NCBI RefSeq assembly: GCF_030295995.1
Contig: NZ_AP027365.1
Span: 3,938,066 to 4,002,065 of the forward strand
Source of the DNA: Thalassotalea hakodatensis
GTDB lineage: Bacteria; Pseudomonadota; Gammaproteobacteria; Enterobacterales; Alteromonadaceae
DNA length: 64,000 nucleotides
Direction of reading: 5' to 3'
Each line of letters starts with the position of its first letter. The stretch's first letter is position 1. Below are positions 18,228-27,211 of this stretch, piece by piece. Made by a program: the position numbers and the translations under genes. The notes below the pieces were generated by a model. That model saw nothing but the letters and a program-made list of their open reading frames with translations. It was not told the DNA's origin and ran no database searches.

Positions 18228-19520
18228 TTAGCTAAAACAATAGACTTGATTTCGGCCATTGTTTTTCGCCATATATAACGCTTTATCGGCCCGAGAAAAT
18301 AACATATCAAAAGTGCTATCATCATTAAGCATAATGGCTACTCCTACACTCACTTGAACATTTAACTCACCTTGCCAATGACCTGTAAGTCTTATGCTAT
18401 CTTGCTGTTGACGGATCCTTTCAGCGATATGCTTTGCTTGTTCTAAGTTAGTATCAGGTAGTACGATGGCAAACTCTTCACCGCCAATTCGAGCAAGTAC
18501 GTCTTCACTGCGCAAGTTAGGAAGTAAATGCTTACTTACGGTTATTAACACTTCATCGCCTGCTTGATGGCCATATTGATCATTAATATCCTTAAAGTGA
18601 TCAATATCAATTGAAATCACAGTGAGGGGTTTACCGTTACGTTGCGCTCGTTTAAATTCACGTTCAGCGTGTTCGACAAAATAACGTCGATTAAATAGGT
18701 TAGTTAACGAATCAGTATTTGCTTGTTTTCTAAACTGTTCTTTTAATTTATAAAGTTCTGTGACTTCTGTTGAGAAGCCAATTAAAACCGGTGCTTCACC
18801 TTCAGGGTAATATGGTATTTTCACACTCAGGTAATGATGCTCATTGCCGTCATCATCAATCACGGTTTCATCTATGGTTTGACGCTCACCAGTTTCAAAC
18901 AATTTTTTGTCAGATTGATAAAAATGCTCGGCCACTTCTTCAGGTAAAATGTCGGTTTCTTTCTTACCAACAACCTCTTCAGCTGGCAAGCCAAATAAGG
19001 CAGCTACGCGACTATTGACATATTTGAACGTTCGTTGATTGTCTTTCATGTAAATGTGCGCATCGACGTTATCAAGTACAATATTGAGTAAATCTTTTTG
19101 CTTTTTAACAAGACCTTCTAATCGTTTTTGCTCGGTAATGTCGGTAGAAATACCACATAAACCAATAATATTTCTTTCTTCATCATATAAGGGTTTTTTC
19201 ACTGAGTGATAAATACGAAATTCACCTCTCGACTTAACATAGTTTGTTTCTTCTTGTTCTACAATGACACCTTCATTGATTACTTTTTTATCGTTTTTCT
19301 TTAATTGGTGAGAAATGCTTAGATCAAAAAAATGACTATCGTCTTTGTCAATAACATTTTCTAAAGACGTATCAAAAAGCTCTAGCACCATATCATTGGC
19401 GTAAAGATATTTGCCGTTAAGATCCTTGGCGAAAATACAGGCCCCAACATTGTTTAACACTTCTGATAACAACATTACTTGTTGGGCGATAGATGAGAGT
19501 GGTTTATTGTTTTTCGTCAC
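18228..19520 (-). CDS. Diguanylate cyclase with two PAS domains
   Basis: A 430-residue soluble signalling protein predicted to make cyclic di-GMP. Two PAS sensor domains come first: residues ~15-130 (NVGACIFAKDLNGKYLYAND, IIGLCGISTDITEQKR) and ~140-260 (NVDAHIYMKDNQRTFKYVNS, VLIGFSTEVTELYKLK). The GGDEF domain covers ~265-428, with DSLTNLFNRRYF, IDIDHFKDINDQYGHQAGD and active-site GGEEF (ARIGGEEFAIVLP). An RSED motif five residues before GGEEF fits the RxxD inhibitory product-binding site. There are no membrane segments. The gene stands alone and ends facing the DUF4856 upstream region. Confidence 0.95.
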   Translation of the reverse strand: MTKNNKPLSSIAQQVMLLSEVLNNVGACIFAKDLNGKYLYANDMVLELFDTSLENVIDKDDSHFFDLSISHQLKKNDKKVINEGVIVEQEETNYVKSRGEFRIYHSVKKPLYDEERNIIGLCGISTDITEQKRLEGLVKKQKDLLNIVLDNVDAHIYMKDNQRTFKYVNSRVAALFGLPAEEVVGKKETDILPEEVAEHFYQSDKKLFETGERQTIDETVIDDDGNEHHYLSVKIPYYPEGEAPVLIGFSTEVTELYKLKEQFRKQANTDSLTNLFNRRYFVEHAEREFKRAQRNGKPLTVISIDIDHFKDINDQYGHQAGDEVLITVSKHLLPNLRSEDVLARIGGEEFAIVLPDTNLEQAKHIAERIRQQQDSIRLTGHWQGELNVQVSVGVAIMLNDDSTFDMLFSRADKALYMAKNNGRNQVYCFS

Positions 19521-19624
19521 TATTTACTGCCTAAAACCGAACATAGCAAAATACAACGTTCTTTTTCAGTATAGCTAATTTTGACATTTAGGTAAGTAGA
19601 AACCGCATTAAATACCGTGTAAAA

Positions 19625-19720
19625 ATGAATTAATGGGGTCAGGTACATTAAAGATTAAAGATTAAAGATTAAATGAATTAATGGGGTCAGGTACATTAAA
19701 GATTAAAGATTAAAGATTAA
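19625..19720. repeat. Perfect 2 x 48-bp tandem repeat with nested ATTAAAG heptamers
   Basis: The 48-base unit (beginning ATGAATTAATGGGGTCAGG and ending in three ATTAAAG/ATTAA heptamers) occurs twice without mismatch. The GGGGTCAGGTACATT core resembles short dispersed sequences often found near REP-type transposases in Alteromonadales (from memory). It lies between the diguanylate cyclase promoter region and the CobN terminator. Confidence 0.85.
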
Positions 19721-19786
19721 AGAAAGTTAACCATGAATAGATATTTCAGCCACTCCCTTTTAATAATAACTATCCATTAACGAAAG

Positions 19787-19813
19787 TAAAAAAGGGAGCA
19801 ATTCATGCTCCCT
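19787..19813 (-). terminator. Terminator after the CobN-like gene
   Basis: On the minus strand AGGGAGCA pairs with TGCTCCCT around a 5-base loop and is followed by six T. It lies just after the CobN-like stop codon. Confidence 0.8.
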
Positions 19814-19834
19814 CCATCGTGTTAATTGATGACA

Positions 19835-22800
19835 CTAAGCCGCTTTAGCGAGCGATTTATTTGCTATTTCAATCGTTATTTTTTTAGCTGACCAAATATA
19901 ATTATGAGAAAAACCTGCTAAGAAGATCAACAATAGAATATAAAGTGCCGTGTAATCGTCTTCTATTTGTTCTGTTTTCACCTGCTCTTCTAACTTTTGA
20001 CCACTGACTTGTTGCGCTTGTGAAGCGGCTGCTACATCCGGTTTAGCTAAGGCTTCTGCCAATGCTTGCGATAGTGGTGTTAAGCCAAAACCAGCAGCTG
20101 TTGAATCCATATATTCGTTGAATTTGTCATTGTTTGTTGCAACATCAAATTCACTCGCAATTTCAGTATAGGTTTCCACCATTTTCTTAATCGTTGCTTG
20201 GTCGGCCTGCCAATACCCTTTTCGAACTGCTTCAAGCATACGCTCTATCATTTGTGCCAAACTTTCCGGGTTGGCTTGTTCAAAGAATTCACGCATGTCC
20301 ATTTGATATTTATCTTCAACATAGACGTCAAAAAATTCCTGCCATTGATCATCTCTAATCGCTTCTGGCGTCATTACTTCCCAACCCCACATATTATTCA
20401 TGCGATCAAGAATCGCCGTAGCGCCAGCATAACCTGAATCTTGCATGGCTTTTATCCAACGAGGATGAAAATATCTACTACGCATTTCTTGGTTAACAAA
20501 TTCATCAAGGGTTTGGCTTTTCAATTGATCTTTTTTACGTAAATTTGAAACAAACATTTCCGGTGTTTCACCATCAAGGTGGCGTACCGCTAAACCGATA
20601 CCACCAAAATATTGGAACGGATCATCATTTGTCATCAAAGCGTATAAATTAGTTGAACGTGAGAAAATCACCCCATCGGTACCTGAAAGCACCTTGTTAT
20701 ATAAACCTTCACCATCACCGAAGACGTCCCCGACATTTTCTGACCAACGTTTTTCATCTTTACCAAAAGCATAACCCATACGGTCTAAATACAAACCAGC
20801 CAGCTTATCATCAGTTTCCCAAGTATCAGAAGCTAATGCACTGCCAGCTAAGCCAGTACCATAGTTGCCAGTTTCATTTGAAAAGATACGTATTGATGAC
20901 AAATAATCAGCATCTGCTTCTGATTTTCCTTGTGCTAACAATTCAGTTTTTAACGCATTTGCGTGGCGATAAACAAAGTTGTTTTCTTCTTTCATTGTTG
21001 CAATTTTATCAATCGCTTTTGCCAACCAAAGCATAACGTTAGGGAACGCATCTCGATATAACCCCGTCGCTGAAATAACGACATCAATTCGTGGGCGCTT
21101 TAATTCACTCATCGGAATAACTTCAGTACCAACAACATTACCTTGGCGATTCCACTTAGGTTTAATGCCAAGTGCATGTAGCACTTGCGCTTCAAGTGCG
21201 CCTTGATGGCGCATTGTTTCTAATGACCATAATGAAAAAGCCAATTTTTCAGGAAAACGCCCATGCTTTTCTACGTAGGCATCAATCGTTTGATTCATGA
21301 GGGTTACACCAGCATCATACGATTCTTTCGAAGGCACTTTCGCAGGATTAAAGCCAATAATATTTCGCCCAGTAGGTGCCGCGTCAGGGTTACGAATAGG
21401 ATCATTACCATAAGTGACTGGAATATAATTGCCTTCAAGCGCTAACAGTAAGTTTTCCGTTTCAGCAATACCTTGAAAGTTGTTCCAATATTGTTGTGCG
21501 GTTGTTAAGTCTTCTGATAGCTGCGTATCAAGGTTCGCCAGTTTATTTGGCGTTTTCAAATAAGTATTAAGCAACTGATAACCTTCTAGTGCGGCTAAAT
21601 TCCTCACTTTTCGATGATCAAACTGTTCAGCAATGGTTAGGTTATTATCCGCTTCATACACGCCGGCACGTTGAGTAAAGTCATCACCTAACATCTGTAA
21701 TATCGTGGTATATAGATGCGCTTCTTTCGGTAATTCACCAAAAATGTGAATACCTAAAGGTTGGCTCATTTGCGCTAAGGTCGTTAAATGATCTTGTACC
21801 TTCGGTAACAGCTTTGAAAAATTTAGTTCAAACTCAGTTTGTTCAATCGACAAGTCTTTTAACATATTTAATTTTTCAGCTGCGGTAATAATTTCAGTTT
21901 GTGTATTCGCTTTTGTCTGCCCTTCTTCGAGCATCATATAATTAGCGATTTTTTCATTGAGTTCCGCCACTTCTGCATATAATCCTGCTTTTGCAAACCC
22001 AGGCGTTAAATGACTGATCATGGTGGCACGACCACGTCGTTTTGCTTGCATCGCTTCACCAACATTGTCGATAATATAAGGATAAAAAACCGGTAAATTT
22101 CCAATGGCAAGGTTTGGCGCATCAAACACAGAAAGGCCACGCTCTTTACCTGTTAACCACTCTTGTGAGCCATGCGTACCTAAATGAATAAATGCATCGG
22201 CACCAAAGGTTTTACGTGCGAATAGGTATATAGCTAGATAACTATGATTAATCGGCGTTTTTGTACTGTGATATAACGACGCGTGTTCTTGCGCATTTTC
22301 TCCACGTACCCCCTGAGGCAACACGATCATATTGCCTAAATGCATTCTAGGAATAACAAACGCTTTTGCTTGTTCGCCATTAATCGTGGTATTGCGTAAC
22401 ATACCGCTATCTTCAGGTTTACCCCAGCGTTCAACTATCGGCGCTGTAACCTTTTCAGGTAAATTATTAAACCATGACAAATACGTTGATAATGGCATAT
22501 ATTCCGCTAAATCTTGTTCAATAAGTGCTTCTGCATCTTCACCACGATAATAAGGACGTAAGAGTTTACCTGCTGATTCTATTAAATAATCACTGTCTTT
22601 TGGCGTGACTTGATAGCCACTTTGTTGCATCGCGTTGGCAATATTCGCAATAGACGATGGAACATCTAAAAAAGCGGCACCAATGTTTTTCTCTCCGGGA
22701 GGATAGTTCCAAATAAAGGTAGCGACTTTTTTCTCATTGTTAGCAGTGATAGCCAAACTAGCATGGTTATATGCCCGTTCAACCAATGCATTGAGTTGGT

Positions 22801-23818
22801 AATCAATCACCACTTTTGCACCTTTTTCGTTTGCAGCAATAATAGTTGGGTCAGCACTACCCGTATCTTCTGGCATCACCAAAAAGAAAGGCGTTAATGA
22901 CGGCGAAATGCCAGCATGGTCTTCAGAGAAATCGGTTTCATCACCTTCGGTGTAATTTAGTGCATGTAATACCGGTACACCCACTTTTTCAAACTCGGCA
23001 CGACGTTTTTCTACATAATGTAACGAACGATAATTGATCAGCAAATTAACACGAGGATCACCGTTCTCGGTAAGCAGTAAATCGGTATAATTTAACGCCT
23101 CGTCATTCCCTTCAAAGAAATAACCAAACGCTTTTGCACCTTTTGCCTCAAGCCCTTTGATCAATGCATCTACGATTTGTTGTTGTTCATAATCAACAAC
23201 ACTTCTATGTATACCAATCGCAACAACAGGTTGTTGAGGCGTTGGCGCTAAGAATTGATAAAATGCCGTTTCGTCATCGGTTACTTGTGGTGTTAGTGCG
23301 TAATGGTACAACCCCACATTAGGTACTGACTTTGGCATTTCGGCCTCAACAGATGATAACGCTAATAATGAACCTGAAATATAGAACATCAGGTTGCGAT
23401 AGTTATCACGACCAGCATTATTGTAATAACGACCAATGCTTTGTTGTTGTTTTTCAGTAAGGCCTTGATTTGTTTTTGTATTTGCCAAATCTCCCAATGA
23501 AATGACTGGCACATTTGGAAATTCAATAAGATAAGCATGATATTTAGCAAACATAAATTTTGATAATGCTGGGTTGATGCCATCTAGCATGACCAACGCC
23601 GCATTTTGCCAATCTGCTTTAATTTCTTGTTCTGATTTACCTTTCGTTGAGTAAATGACCAATTCAAAAGGTTGATCTTTTGCTAGCAATTGTAATAAAT
23701 CACCTTTTGGTTTTGAAGCATGTGAAGACATCATCAACAACACTTGAGGCTTTTCATTAGCAAATAACGGTGTGGCAATAAATAACGTGAGCAACACGAC
23801 TAAGATTATTTTTTTCAT
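19835..23818 (-). CDS. Membrane-anchored CobN-like chelatase (HmuS-like)
   Basis: A 1327-residue protein of the CobN/magnesium-chelatase H-subunit superfamily. Unlike cytoplasmic CobN it has an N-terminal signal peptide (VVLLTLFIATPLFA) and a C-terminal membrane helix (YILLLIFLAGFSHNYIW), so its body should face the periplasm. Superfamily hallmarks: DAFIHLGTHGSQEWLTGKER, the IDNVGEAMQAKRRGRATMI region, GNYIPVTYGNDPIRNPDAAP-like loop and PRIDVVISATGLYRDAFP. The gene context (DUF2149, ExbB-like, TonB receptor, no cobalamin genes) matches the hmu haem loci, where HmuS is a CobN-like protein reported to act on haem. Removal of iron from imported haem is therefore the likely role, rather than cobalt insertion. 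Confidence 0.85.
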   Translation of the reverse strand: MKKIILVVLLTLFIATPLFANEKPQVLLMMSSHASKPKGDLLQLLAKDQPFELVIYSTKGKSEQEIKADWQNAALVMLDGINPALSKFMFAKYHAYLIEFPNVPVISLGDLANTKTNQGLTEKQQQSIGRYYNNAGRDNYRNLMFYISGSLLALSSVEAEMPKSVPNVGLYHYALTPQVTDDETAFYQFLAPTPQQPVVAIGIHRSVVDYEQQQIVDALIKGLEAKGAKAFGYFFEGNDEALNYTDLLLTENGDPRVNLLINYRSLHYVEKRRAEFEKVGVPVLHALNYTEGDETDFSEDHAGISPSLTPFFLVMPEDTGSADPTIIAANEKGAKVVIDYQLNALVERAYNHASLAITANNEKKVATFIWNYPPGEKNIGAAFLDVPSSIANIANAMQQSGYQVTPKDSDYLIESAGKLLRPYYRGEDAEALIEQDLAEYMPLSTYLSWFNNLPEKVTAPIVERWGKPEDSGMLRNTTINGEQAKAFVIPRMHLGNMIVLPQGVRGENAQEHASLYHSTKTPINHSYLAIYLFARKTFGADAFIHLGTHGSQEWLTGKERGLSVFDAPNLAIGNLPVFYPYIIDNVGEAMQAKRRGRATMISHLTPGFAKAGLYAEVAELNEKIANYMMLEEGQTKANTQTEIITAAEKLNMLKDLSIEQTEFELNFSKLLPKVQDHLTTLAQMSQPLGIHIFGELPKEAHLYTTILQMLGDDFTQRAGVYEADNNLTIAEQFDHRKVRNLAALEGYQLLNTYLKTPNKLANLDTQLSEDLTTAQQYWNNFQGIAETENLLLALEGNYIPVTYGNDPIRNPDAAPTGRNIIGFNPAKVPSKESYDAGVTLMNQTIDAYVEKHGRFPEKLAFSLWSLETMRHQGALEAQVLHALGIKPKWNRQGNVVGTEVIPMSELKRPRIDVVISATGLYRDAFPNVMLWLAKAIDKIATMKEENNFVYRHANALKTELLAQGKSEADADYLSSIRIFSNETGNYGTGLAGSALASDTWETDDKLAGLYLDRMGYAFGKDEKRWSENVGDVFGDGEGLYNKVLSGTDGVIFSRSTNLYALMTNDDPFQYFGGIGLAVRHLDGETPEMFVSNLRKKDQLKSQTLDEFVNQEMRSRYFHPRWIKAMQDSGYAGATAILDRMNNMWGWEVMTPEAIRDDQWQEFFDVYVEDKYQMDMREFFEQANPESLAQMIERMLEAVRKGYWQADQATIKKMVETYTEIASEFDVATNNDKFNEYMDSTAAGFGLTPLSQALAEALAKPDVAAASQAQQVSGQKLEEQVKTEQIEDDYTALYILLLIFLAGFSHNYIWSAKKITIEIANKSLAKAA

Positions 23819-24159
23819 TCTTGATCACTCTTTGTTTTATTATTTTTTTCGTCGCCTTCTGGCACATACACAAAGCTGCCATCTGCCATTTTATAAGCAA
23901 CACCCGCCCGCATACCTTCACCAGAGCCAATATCACCAGTAGATTTATATTGTTTAATTTCTTTGCCTTTTTTCACGATCATTTCCATGTTTGGTTTTCC
24001 GGCATTTTTAATCACCGTTACATCATCAGCAGAAAAGACGCTTAATGGGTTTTGCGCTAATGCAATTAATAACGCAGCAATAATCACTAAAAAAACATCA
24101 ACGAGGTTTACCGCACTAACGATTGGGTTTAACTCTTCATCATCATCTAAAAAGCGCAT
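23815..24159 (-). CDS. DUF2149 membrane protein
   Basis: A 114-residue protein with one N-terminal transmembrane helix (about residues 18-38, VDVFLVIIAALLIALAQN) preceded by the acidic FLDDDEELNPIVSAVNLVD and followed by a soluble domain with a GEGMRAGVAYKMADGSFVYV segment. This matches DUF2149, a family encoded next to CobN-like and ExbB-like genes. Its topology is like ExbD, so it may pair with the ExbB-like protein as an energising unit. Its stop overlaps the CobN-like start by 4 bases (ATGA), so the two are coupled. Confidence 0.85.
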   Translation of the reverse strand: MRFLDDDEELNPIVSAVNLVDVFLVIIAALLIALAQNPLSVFSADDVTVIKNAGKPNMEMIVKKGKEIKQYKSTGDIGSGEGMRAGVAYKMADGSFVYVPEGDEKNNKTKSDQE

Positions 24160-24164
24160 ATTAC

Positions 24165-24692
24165 TTACCTCAGTTTGCGTACATTGATAAGCTCATCAGC
24201 ACACCAACGTTTTTTAACTGACGCCGGCCAAAAGGTCAGTGTAGAAATAACTAAGCCCCAAATAACTGCTGCGAAAGCGATAATTAGATTTTCACTAATG
24301 CCTTGAATATTGCCATCGGCTAATGCTTGTAATGCAGGCCCCATTGGGATCATTGTCGCGATAAGCCCTAGCATTGGTGCTATTCTGGTAACAATACGTA
24401 AGGTTTCCAGTTGCTTTAACGCAACGACTTCTAACTCATCATCACTGGCAAACGGATTTCTAATAAAATAATTATGAACAGGGAAACCTGGAAGGGTTGT
24501 CATTGAACCATCGTTATTGTGTATCTGTTTTACATAATTCAGTTTATGTTGTCGGCGTTGTAACCACTGAGAAGCAAATTTCCCTAATGCATAAATGGCA
24601 TATACCACTAACAAGCAAATAACAATAATAACTGGCGTCATCAGTAACTCTGAAACTTGCGCCATGGTGATTTCTAATAATTGGATGTTCAC
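24165..24692 (-). CDS. MotA/TolQ/ExbB-family proton-channel protein
   Basis: A 175-residue inner-membrane protein with a first helix at ~15-37 (TPVIIVICLLVVYAIYALGK), then a basic cytoplasmic segment. Two more helices form the MotA/TolQ/ExbB domain (RIAPMLGLIATMIPMGPALQ and NLIIAFAAVIWGLVISTLTF). The signature GLIATMIPMGPAL matches the family. It is shorter than E. coli ExbB (244). It starts at GTG, preceded by AGGGGG; an internal ATG at 24665 is weaker. First gene of the exbB-like/DUF2149/CobN-like operon, expressed from a promoter overlapped by a Fur-like box. Confidence 0.88.
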   Translation of the reverse strand: MNIQLLEITMAQVSELLMTPVIIVICLLVVYAIYALGKFASQWLQRRQHKLNYVKQIHNNDGSMTTLPGFPVHNYFIRNPFASDDELEVVALKQLETLRIVTRIAPMLGLIATMIPMGPALQALADGNIQGISENLIIAFAAVIWGLVISTLTFWPASVKKRWCADELINVRKLR

Positions 24693-24724
24693 TAAATTTT
24701 ATCCCCCTAGGATTTAATGAAAAC

Positions 24725-24772
24725 ATTGTACATAACCCCAAAACTACAATCAAATAATAATTATTCTCATTT
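24725..24772 (-). promoter_or_regulatory. Fur-like operator and promoter of the haem operon
   Basis: On the minus strand -35 TTGATT (24748-24753), a 17-base spacer and -10 TACAAT (24725-24730) drive the exbB-like operon. A box at 24752-24772 (AATAATAATTATTCTCATTT on plus) overlaps the -35. It contains AATAAT-A-ATTATT, the 6-1-6 Fur pattern. A weaker plus-strand promoter (TTTACT ... TATAGA, 24776-24802) next to the box could serve the TonB receptor, so both directions may be iron-repressed. Confidence 0.65.
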
Positions 24773-24832
24773 GTGTTTACTTTAGCGTTTTGATCCTATA
24801 GAGTAAAAAACGATTGATTAGAAAGCCCAAGA

Positions 24833-24924
24833 AAATACCGGCCCGTAGTGGTTACTTGTTTTAACTTGCACAGAACATCCCCCCGTTCTCGCCAACCTAA
24901 AACAAGTATGCGGGTGCGGTATTT
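24833..24924 (+). promoter_or_regulatory. Strongly folded 5' leader before the TonB receptor
   Basis: Between the Fur-like box and the receptor start is a nested structure. An outer stem AAATACCG (24833-24840) pairs perfectly with CGGTATTT (24917-24924) and continues as GCCCG/CGGGT with one bulged base. A second stem ACTTGTTTTA (24854-24863) pairs with TAAAACAAGT (24898-24907). An apical stem AGAAC/GTTCT carries a C-rich loop (ATCCCCCC). GGTT (24850-24853) could pair alternatively with AACC (24894-24897). No T-run follows, so it is not a simple terminator. It does not show the B12-box or any riboswitch consensus I know. Confidence 0.55.
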
Positions 24925-24966
24925 ACATCATTGAACACATATTTTTAAGTAATAGGATTCATTGCA

Positions 24967-27159
24967 ATGTATTTGCATCAACAACCGTATAAACGAACAT
25001 TATTATCAACTGCTTTATTATTGGCAGTTTCTTCAACGCCTGCCTTTGCCTATGAAACGCCTGATTCAGATTTAACCAATGATTTAGAAGTTATCGTGAT
25101 CAGTGGTTCCAAAACTGAAAAAGCGCTTAAAGACGTTGCTGGGAGTATTTCGGTTGTTACTTCAGAAGATATTGAGAAACAAGTCGTGACTGACTTTAGT
25201 CAGTTATTCCAATATGACCCTAGTGTACAAGTAAGCGGCTCAGCAGGTAGTGCTCAGAATGTTATTGTTCGAGGCATGGGTGGTGACCGTGTTCTGATGA
25301 TTAAAGATGGCATGCGTATGAACGAAGGGTACGGCGCAAATGGGTTAAATGATATTGTAGGTCGTGGTTTTATTGATACAGACACATTAAAACAAGTAGA
25401 GGTTGCTAAAGGTGCAGCTTCTTCACTCTATGGCTCAGATGCGTTAGGCGGTATTGTTGTTTTTACCACCAAAGATGCTTCTGATTATTTAGAAAAAGGT
25501 GAAGCAATCGCAGGTAAAGTAAAGCTTGGTTACAATGAACTTGGCAAACAAACCAACCTCGGCGGCACCTTAGCCTTTAAAACAGGCGAAGTAGAACACT
25601 TATTAAATGCCAGTGCTCGTGATGGACAAGAAGTACAAAACTTCGACGGTACTAAACCTGATCTTGATATTGAATCAACGAGTTACCTATACAAAGCAAA
25701 ACTAAATTTAAATAAAACTGACTTTCTGTCATTCTCTGCAGACATATGGCAACAAGACGTTATTGGCAATCACGCTCTCGGGCTTCTTGAATACTTTCGT
25801 ACTCTTGATGGCTACAATGTCGTTGCCGAAAAAAATACTAGCAAGCAAGATACCCAAGCATACAAACTTCGTTATTATAGTGAAACCCCTACCGCACTTT
25901 ATGATTTACTTAATATCGCTATCTATACCAACAATTCAGAGCAAGAAGATATTGAATACGGTCAATTAGATATCAACGCCAATTTTGGTTTCCCGGTCGT
26001 TGAAATTCGCGATATGTGGAACACTTCACTGTACAAACAAAAAACCAAAGGGTTATTGTCTAACGCAAGCTTAACGCTGAATGATACTCATACGATTGGT
26101 TATGGTCTTGATATAGAGCATTCAGAGTCATTGCGTACAGAGGTAAAACTTTACGAAGTAGAAGGCGTAGCCAAACCAGGTTATCCACAAGAGAATGAAA
26201 AATTCCCAACGACGGAAGTAAAACGAACCGGATTATTTATCAACGATGAAATAACGTTATTAAATAATCGCTTAACAATCACACCTGGAGTGCGATTTGA
26301 TACCTATAAGATGGAAGCAAATAACGCGAAAAATGACGATGGCGTTGATTATAAATCCTATGATGAAGATCATGTCTCATTAAACCTTGGTGCATTATAT
26401 AAGTTTAGTGATGATATTGCGGTATTTGCCCAATATGGTCAGGGCTTTAAAGTACCTGCTTATGATCTTGCTTATATTAACCATGATAATTCTATTTATG
26501 GCTATAAAGTGGTACCCAGTAATGATTTATCCCCCGAAAAAAGTGATACCTATGAACTTGGTTTACGTGGCACAGTTAACGATTTAACCTTTAGCGGTGC
26601 GATTTTTCACAGTAAATATGACGACTTTTTAGCCACTGAGTTAATTGATATCGAAAGTGTTATAAATCCATATACAGGCCAAGAATCATCCGTATTAGTG
26701 TATCAATATCAAAACATAGATGCGGTCACCATCAAAGGTATTGAAGCGTCGATACACTATGATATCAATCACCATTTATCCATGTTCGCAAATGCCGCCT
26801 ATCAAGATGGTAAAGACGACGAAACAGGTGACTACCTAACGAGCATCAGCCCGCTATCAGGGAGTGCAGGGTTTAATATGCAGTATGGTGACTTTTCTTC
26901 CGACATTATTGTTAATTGGGCGAAGCGTATGACAAAAGTTAACAGTGGTAATGCTGAAATTGCCGGTCACGTGACTATCGATATGCTAGGGCATTACGCA
27001 ATTACAGATGATTTACGTGTTAACGTGGCAATTTCGAACCTATTCGATAAAGAATACGTACGTTATTTAAATGGTGCAGGACACGCAAGCGGTAATACCT
27101 TAAACAATGTTACTGAACCAGGTAGAAGTGTTTCAGCCGCGATTCATTACCAGTTTTAG
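24967..27159 (+). CDS. TonB-dependent receptor, probable haem/haemoprotein type
   Basis: A 730-residue outer-membrane receptor. A signal peptide (~1-28, ending STPAFA) is followed by the TonB box/plug (DLEVIVISGSKTEKALKDVA, VIVRGMGGDRVLMIKDGMRM, VEVAKGAASSLYGSDALGGI). The barrel ends in an aromatic terminus (AAIHYQF). Plug wording such as RGMGGDRVLMIKDGMR and the barrel motif GQGFKVPAYDLAYI fit the haemoglobin/transferrin/lactoferrin receptor group that includes HmuR. It is divergent from the CobN-like operon and shares its Fur-like operator. AGGA lies upstream of the start. A B12 receptor is the alternative, but no cobalamin riboswitch or genes are present. Confidence 0.92.
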   Translation: MYLHQQPYKRTLLSTALLLAVSSTPAFAYETPDSDLTNDLEVIVISGSKTEKALKDVAGSISVVTSEDIEKQVVTDFSQLFQYDPSVQVSGSAGSAQNVIVRGMGGDRVLMIKDGMRMNEGYGANGLNDIVGRGFIDTDTLKQVEVAKGAASSLYGSDALGGIVVFTTKDASDYLEKGEAIAGKVKLGYNELGKQTNLGGTLAFKTGEVEHLLNASARDGQEVQNFDGTKPDLDIESTSYLYKAKLNLNKTDFLSFSADIWQQDVIGNHALGLLEYFRTLDGYNVVAEKNTSKQDTQAYKLRYYSETPTALYDLLNIAIYTNNSEQEDIEYGQLDINANFGFPVVEIRDMWNTSLYKQKTKGLLSNASLTLNDTHTIGYGLDIEHSESLRTEVKLYEVEGVAKPGYPQENEKFPTTEVKRTGLFINDEITLLNNRLTITPGVRFDTYKMEANNAKNDDGVDYKSYDEDHVSLNLGALYKFSDDIAVFAQYGQGFKVPAYDLAYINHDNSIYGYKVVPSNDLSPEKSDTYELGLRGTVNDLTFSGAIFHSKYDDFLATELIDIESVINPYTGQESSVLVYQYQNIDAVTIKGIEASIHYDINHHLSMFANAAYQDGKDDETGDYLTSISPLSGSAGFNMQYGDFSSDIIVNWAKRMTKVNSGNAEIAGHVTIDMLGHYAITDDLRVNVAISNLFDKEYVRYLNGAGHASGNTLNNVTEPGRSVSAAIHYQF

Positions 27160-27185
27160 TAATGTAACGATTAATTACGCGACAT

Positions 27186-27211
27186 AAAAGCTCCTTTCAT
27201 AGGAGCTTTTT
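27186..27211 (+). terminator. Rho-independent terminator after the TonB receptor
   Basis: AAAAGCTCCT pairs with AGGAGCTTTT around a 5-base loop and is followed by further T, about 27 bases beyond the receptor stop. Confidence 0.85.

Noticed and set aside
19835-23818. Cobaltochelatase subunit CobN for vitamin B12 synthesis
   Set aside because: The protein has a signal peptide and a C-terminal membrane helix, and no cobS/cobT or cobalamin genes are near. The context is that of hmu haem loci.
24833-24924. Cobalamin riboswitch before the TonB receptor
   Set aside because: No B12-box or other conserved cobalamin-aptamer segments are present, and the neighbouring genes and Fur-like box fit iron/haem.
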